Positions 4,209 through 5,657 of a stretch of DNA of 5,657 bases are shown here, piece after piece. The stretch is from JAAAOZ01 sp964496595 (GTDB lineage: Bacteria > Chloroflexota > Anaerolineae > B4-G1 > SLSP01): the NCBI GenBank assembly GCA_964496595.1, contig CAZCAI010000227.1, forward strand, positions 1 through 5,657, in the 5' to 3' direction. The notes under the pieces are model-generated. The model ran no database searches. It worked only from the letters and a program-made list of their open reading frames with translations, and was not told the DNA's origin. The stretch's first letter is position 1. Each line of letters starts with the position of its first letter. The translations under genes and the position numbers were made by a program.

Positions 4209-5657
4209 ATGAATAAGGGACACTTTTTCAATATAACTTTACTGATCGCGTTGGTGGCAGCTTTATTGCCCGTCGGCGCGATGGCCGCGCCCCCAGACCC
4301 GCCAGACAAAGCGCGGGGCGTTTCGACTGCTGATTTCCACAAGGTTATTGCGGAACCAGGTATTTTGGATTTGGATCAATCTGGTATCACCTTGTGGCAC
4401 GATTACGGCGCATTTGCGTTGTATAAGGTTACATCTGCTGCGATGACTTCGCTTGCTGCCGGGATGCGAAGTCAGATGACTGTGTTGGAAGATGCGGATC
4501 AGATTTTGATTAATGCTTATCCCTTCGACACGCAGGTCGATACGTTTGAGCGCATCCCCCAGTCTCTGCGGGTCGTGCAATCTGAGGGGCCAGTTCTACA
4601 CCTGATCCAGTTTGTCGGCCCCATCAAAGAAACGTGGTTAGATGCGGTGCGTGCAACCGGCGCGACGCCCGTTCACTACATTGCCAACTATGGCTACCTG
4701 GTGTGGGCGGATGCTACGGCCCGCGCTGGGCTTGACTCCCTTGCGCAACAGCGGGATATAGTGCAATTCAGCGCATTGTATCAGCCTTACTTCAAGTTAG
4801 GCTCGTCGCTGCAAGCGCGCATCGACGCCGGTAAGGTGGATGGAACCATCGACGTGACCATCCAGATGTACAATCATGCAGATAAGGCGGCAACCGAAAA
4901 GCTGATCCGCGAACTGGCGGTGGCGGAACTCTCGCCCTGGACGCCGATTCTGGCTTACCAGAATCTCATTGCTACGGTGCGCGTTGATGATCTGGAGACC
5001 CTCGCGCAACAGCCTGATGTCTTCTGGATTGGCGAGCGCTTCCCGCGCCAGTTATACGATGAGGTCCAAGGCCAAATCCTGGCGGGCAACTTCGATGCCG
5101 GACAGACCGGGCCGAGCGCGCCGGGCTATCTGGCCTTCCTGAACTCGTATGGCTTCAGCACCGATCCTGCCGACTATCCCATCGTGGATGTAACCGATGA
5201 CGGCATCGGCGATGGCACGGTCAACTCCGGCGACTACACGTTGCATTATCTCGGTCACGCCGACAATGCCTCGCGGTTGCAGTACGTAGCGAACTGCACC
5301 TCGGAGGCCAGTGGGGAAAGTGTTGGTGGGCATGGCCACATCAACGTCAGCATCGCCGGCGGTTACGATCCCCACGAAGGCGGTGGCTTCCCTTATGAAG
5401 ACCTTGATGGCTATCTGCGTGGCTTGGGCGTCAGTCCTTATGGACGGATGGCCGGGACTCGGATTTTTGTTGGCCTTAGCTTTGATGTGAGCAACTGTGG
5501 CGGCACTGATACGGGTTTGATCAAGAGTGTACAGGATAGTGGTGCGCAGATTAACACTAACTCTTGGGGATGTAGTGACTGTGCGGGAACCTACGATGAT
5601 AGTTCCCAGGCCTATGATGTTGGTGTCCGGGATGCTGATCTATCGGAAGATGGTAAT
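4209..5657 (+). CDS. Secreted subtilisin-family (S8, KP-43-like) serine protease, 3' end cut by window edge
   Basis: An open frame from ATG 4209 to the last base (483 codons, no stop), so the gene continues outside. Residues 1-26 are a signal peptide: hydrophobic core 9-24, AMA at 24-26 before APP. Residues about 50-285 are a prodomain-like region with at least two repeats of a beta-alpha-beta-alpha unit (129-197 and 214-285). The catalytic domain follows. VDVTDDGIGDG (327-336) aligns with the S8 V-x-V-x-D-[ST]-G motif, making D330 the probable catalytic Asp. GGHGHINVSIAGG (373-385) aligns with HGTHVAG, making H375 the probable catalytic His, with Thr replaced by His. INTNSWG (448-454) and the following GTYDDSSQAYD stretch match the pattern of KP-43-type subtilases. 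The oxyanion-hole Asn and GTSMA Ser regions must lie past the window. The enzyme would be exported, mature by prodomain removal, and degrade extracellular protein. Activity is not proven because the Ser motif is not visible. Confidence 0.87.
   Translation, partial: MNKGHFFNITLLIALVAALLPVGAMAAPPDPPDKARGVSTADFHKVIAEPGILDLDQSGITLWHDYGAFALYKVTSAAMTSLAAGMRSQMTVLEDADQILINAYPFDTQVDTFERIPQSLRVVQSEGPVLHLIQFVGPIKETWLDAVRATGATPVHYIANYGYLVWADATARAGLDSLAQQRDIVQFSALYQPYFKLGSSLQARIDAGKVDGTIDVTIQMYNHADKAATEKLIRELAVAELSPWTPILAYQNLIATVRVDDLETLAQQPDVFWIGERFPRQLYDEVQGQILAGNFDAGQTGPSAPGYLAFLNSYGFSTDPADYPIVDVTDDGIGDGTVNSGDYTLHYLGHADNASRLQYVANCTSEASGESVGGHGHINVSIAGGYDPHEGGGFPYEDLDGYLRGLGVSPYGRMAGTRIFVGLSFDVSNCGGTDTGLIKSVQDSGAQINTNSWGCSDCAGTYDDSSQAYDVGVRDADLSEDGN

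Noticed and set aside
3666..4223. A 185-codon minus-strand open frame over the acetyltransferase
   Set aside because: It would read through the protease's Shine-Dalgarno and start codons and covers a convincing GNAT gene; the protein shows no family features.

Overview
The window is bacterial and carries four complete genes plus the start of a fifth, all on the + strand. The layout points to Chloroflexota (Anaerolineae-like): two secreted proteins have a short YLPVV/YLPAV-type motif directly before a Pro-Thr linker or a beta-sandwich-like domain, a combination I associate from memory with secreted proteins of that phylum. No 16S or other marker is present, so this assignment is an inference.

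Layout. Positions 1-134 are a leader or intergenic stretch with a strong hairpin (66-101). Two secreted or membrane-anchored paralogues follow (135-1067 and 1178-2650). They share a Trp-rich domain of about 235 residues that looks like a concanavalin/LamG-type beta-sandwich. The second protein adds an N-terminal jelly-roll-like module and a (PT)6 linker. Its stop codon overlaps the GTG start of a polytopic membrane protein of the AglD/YbhN flippase-like family (2647-3612). A GNRA-capped intrinsic terminator (3638-3671) closes this group. A small GNAT acetyltransferase follows (start chosen at 3699, end 4127). Last is a secreted subtilisin-family (S8) protease that runs off the window (4209-5657). 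It has a signal peptide, a repetitive prodomain, and the Asp and His regions of the catalytic domain; the Ser region lies beyond the edge.

How the genes relate. The two paralogues and the flippase-like gene probably form one transcription unit, since the flippase start is translationally coupled to the upstream stop. The paralogues look like surface or extracellular ligand-binding proteins; no catalytic motif was recognised in them. The protease has its own strong Shine-Dalgarno and is also exported, so the window is dominated by cell-surface and extracellular functions. The GNAT is a cytoplasmic enzyme with no visible functional link. I found no RNA genes, mobile elements, CRISPR arrays or convincing minus-strand genes. 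The least ordinary items are the paralogue pair, with its gained or lost module and a second cysteine pair present in one copy only, and the protease, with its HGH variant of the His motif and repeated prodomain.
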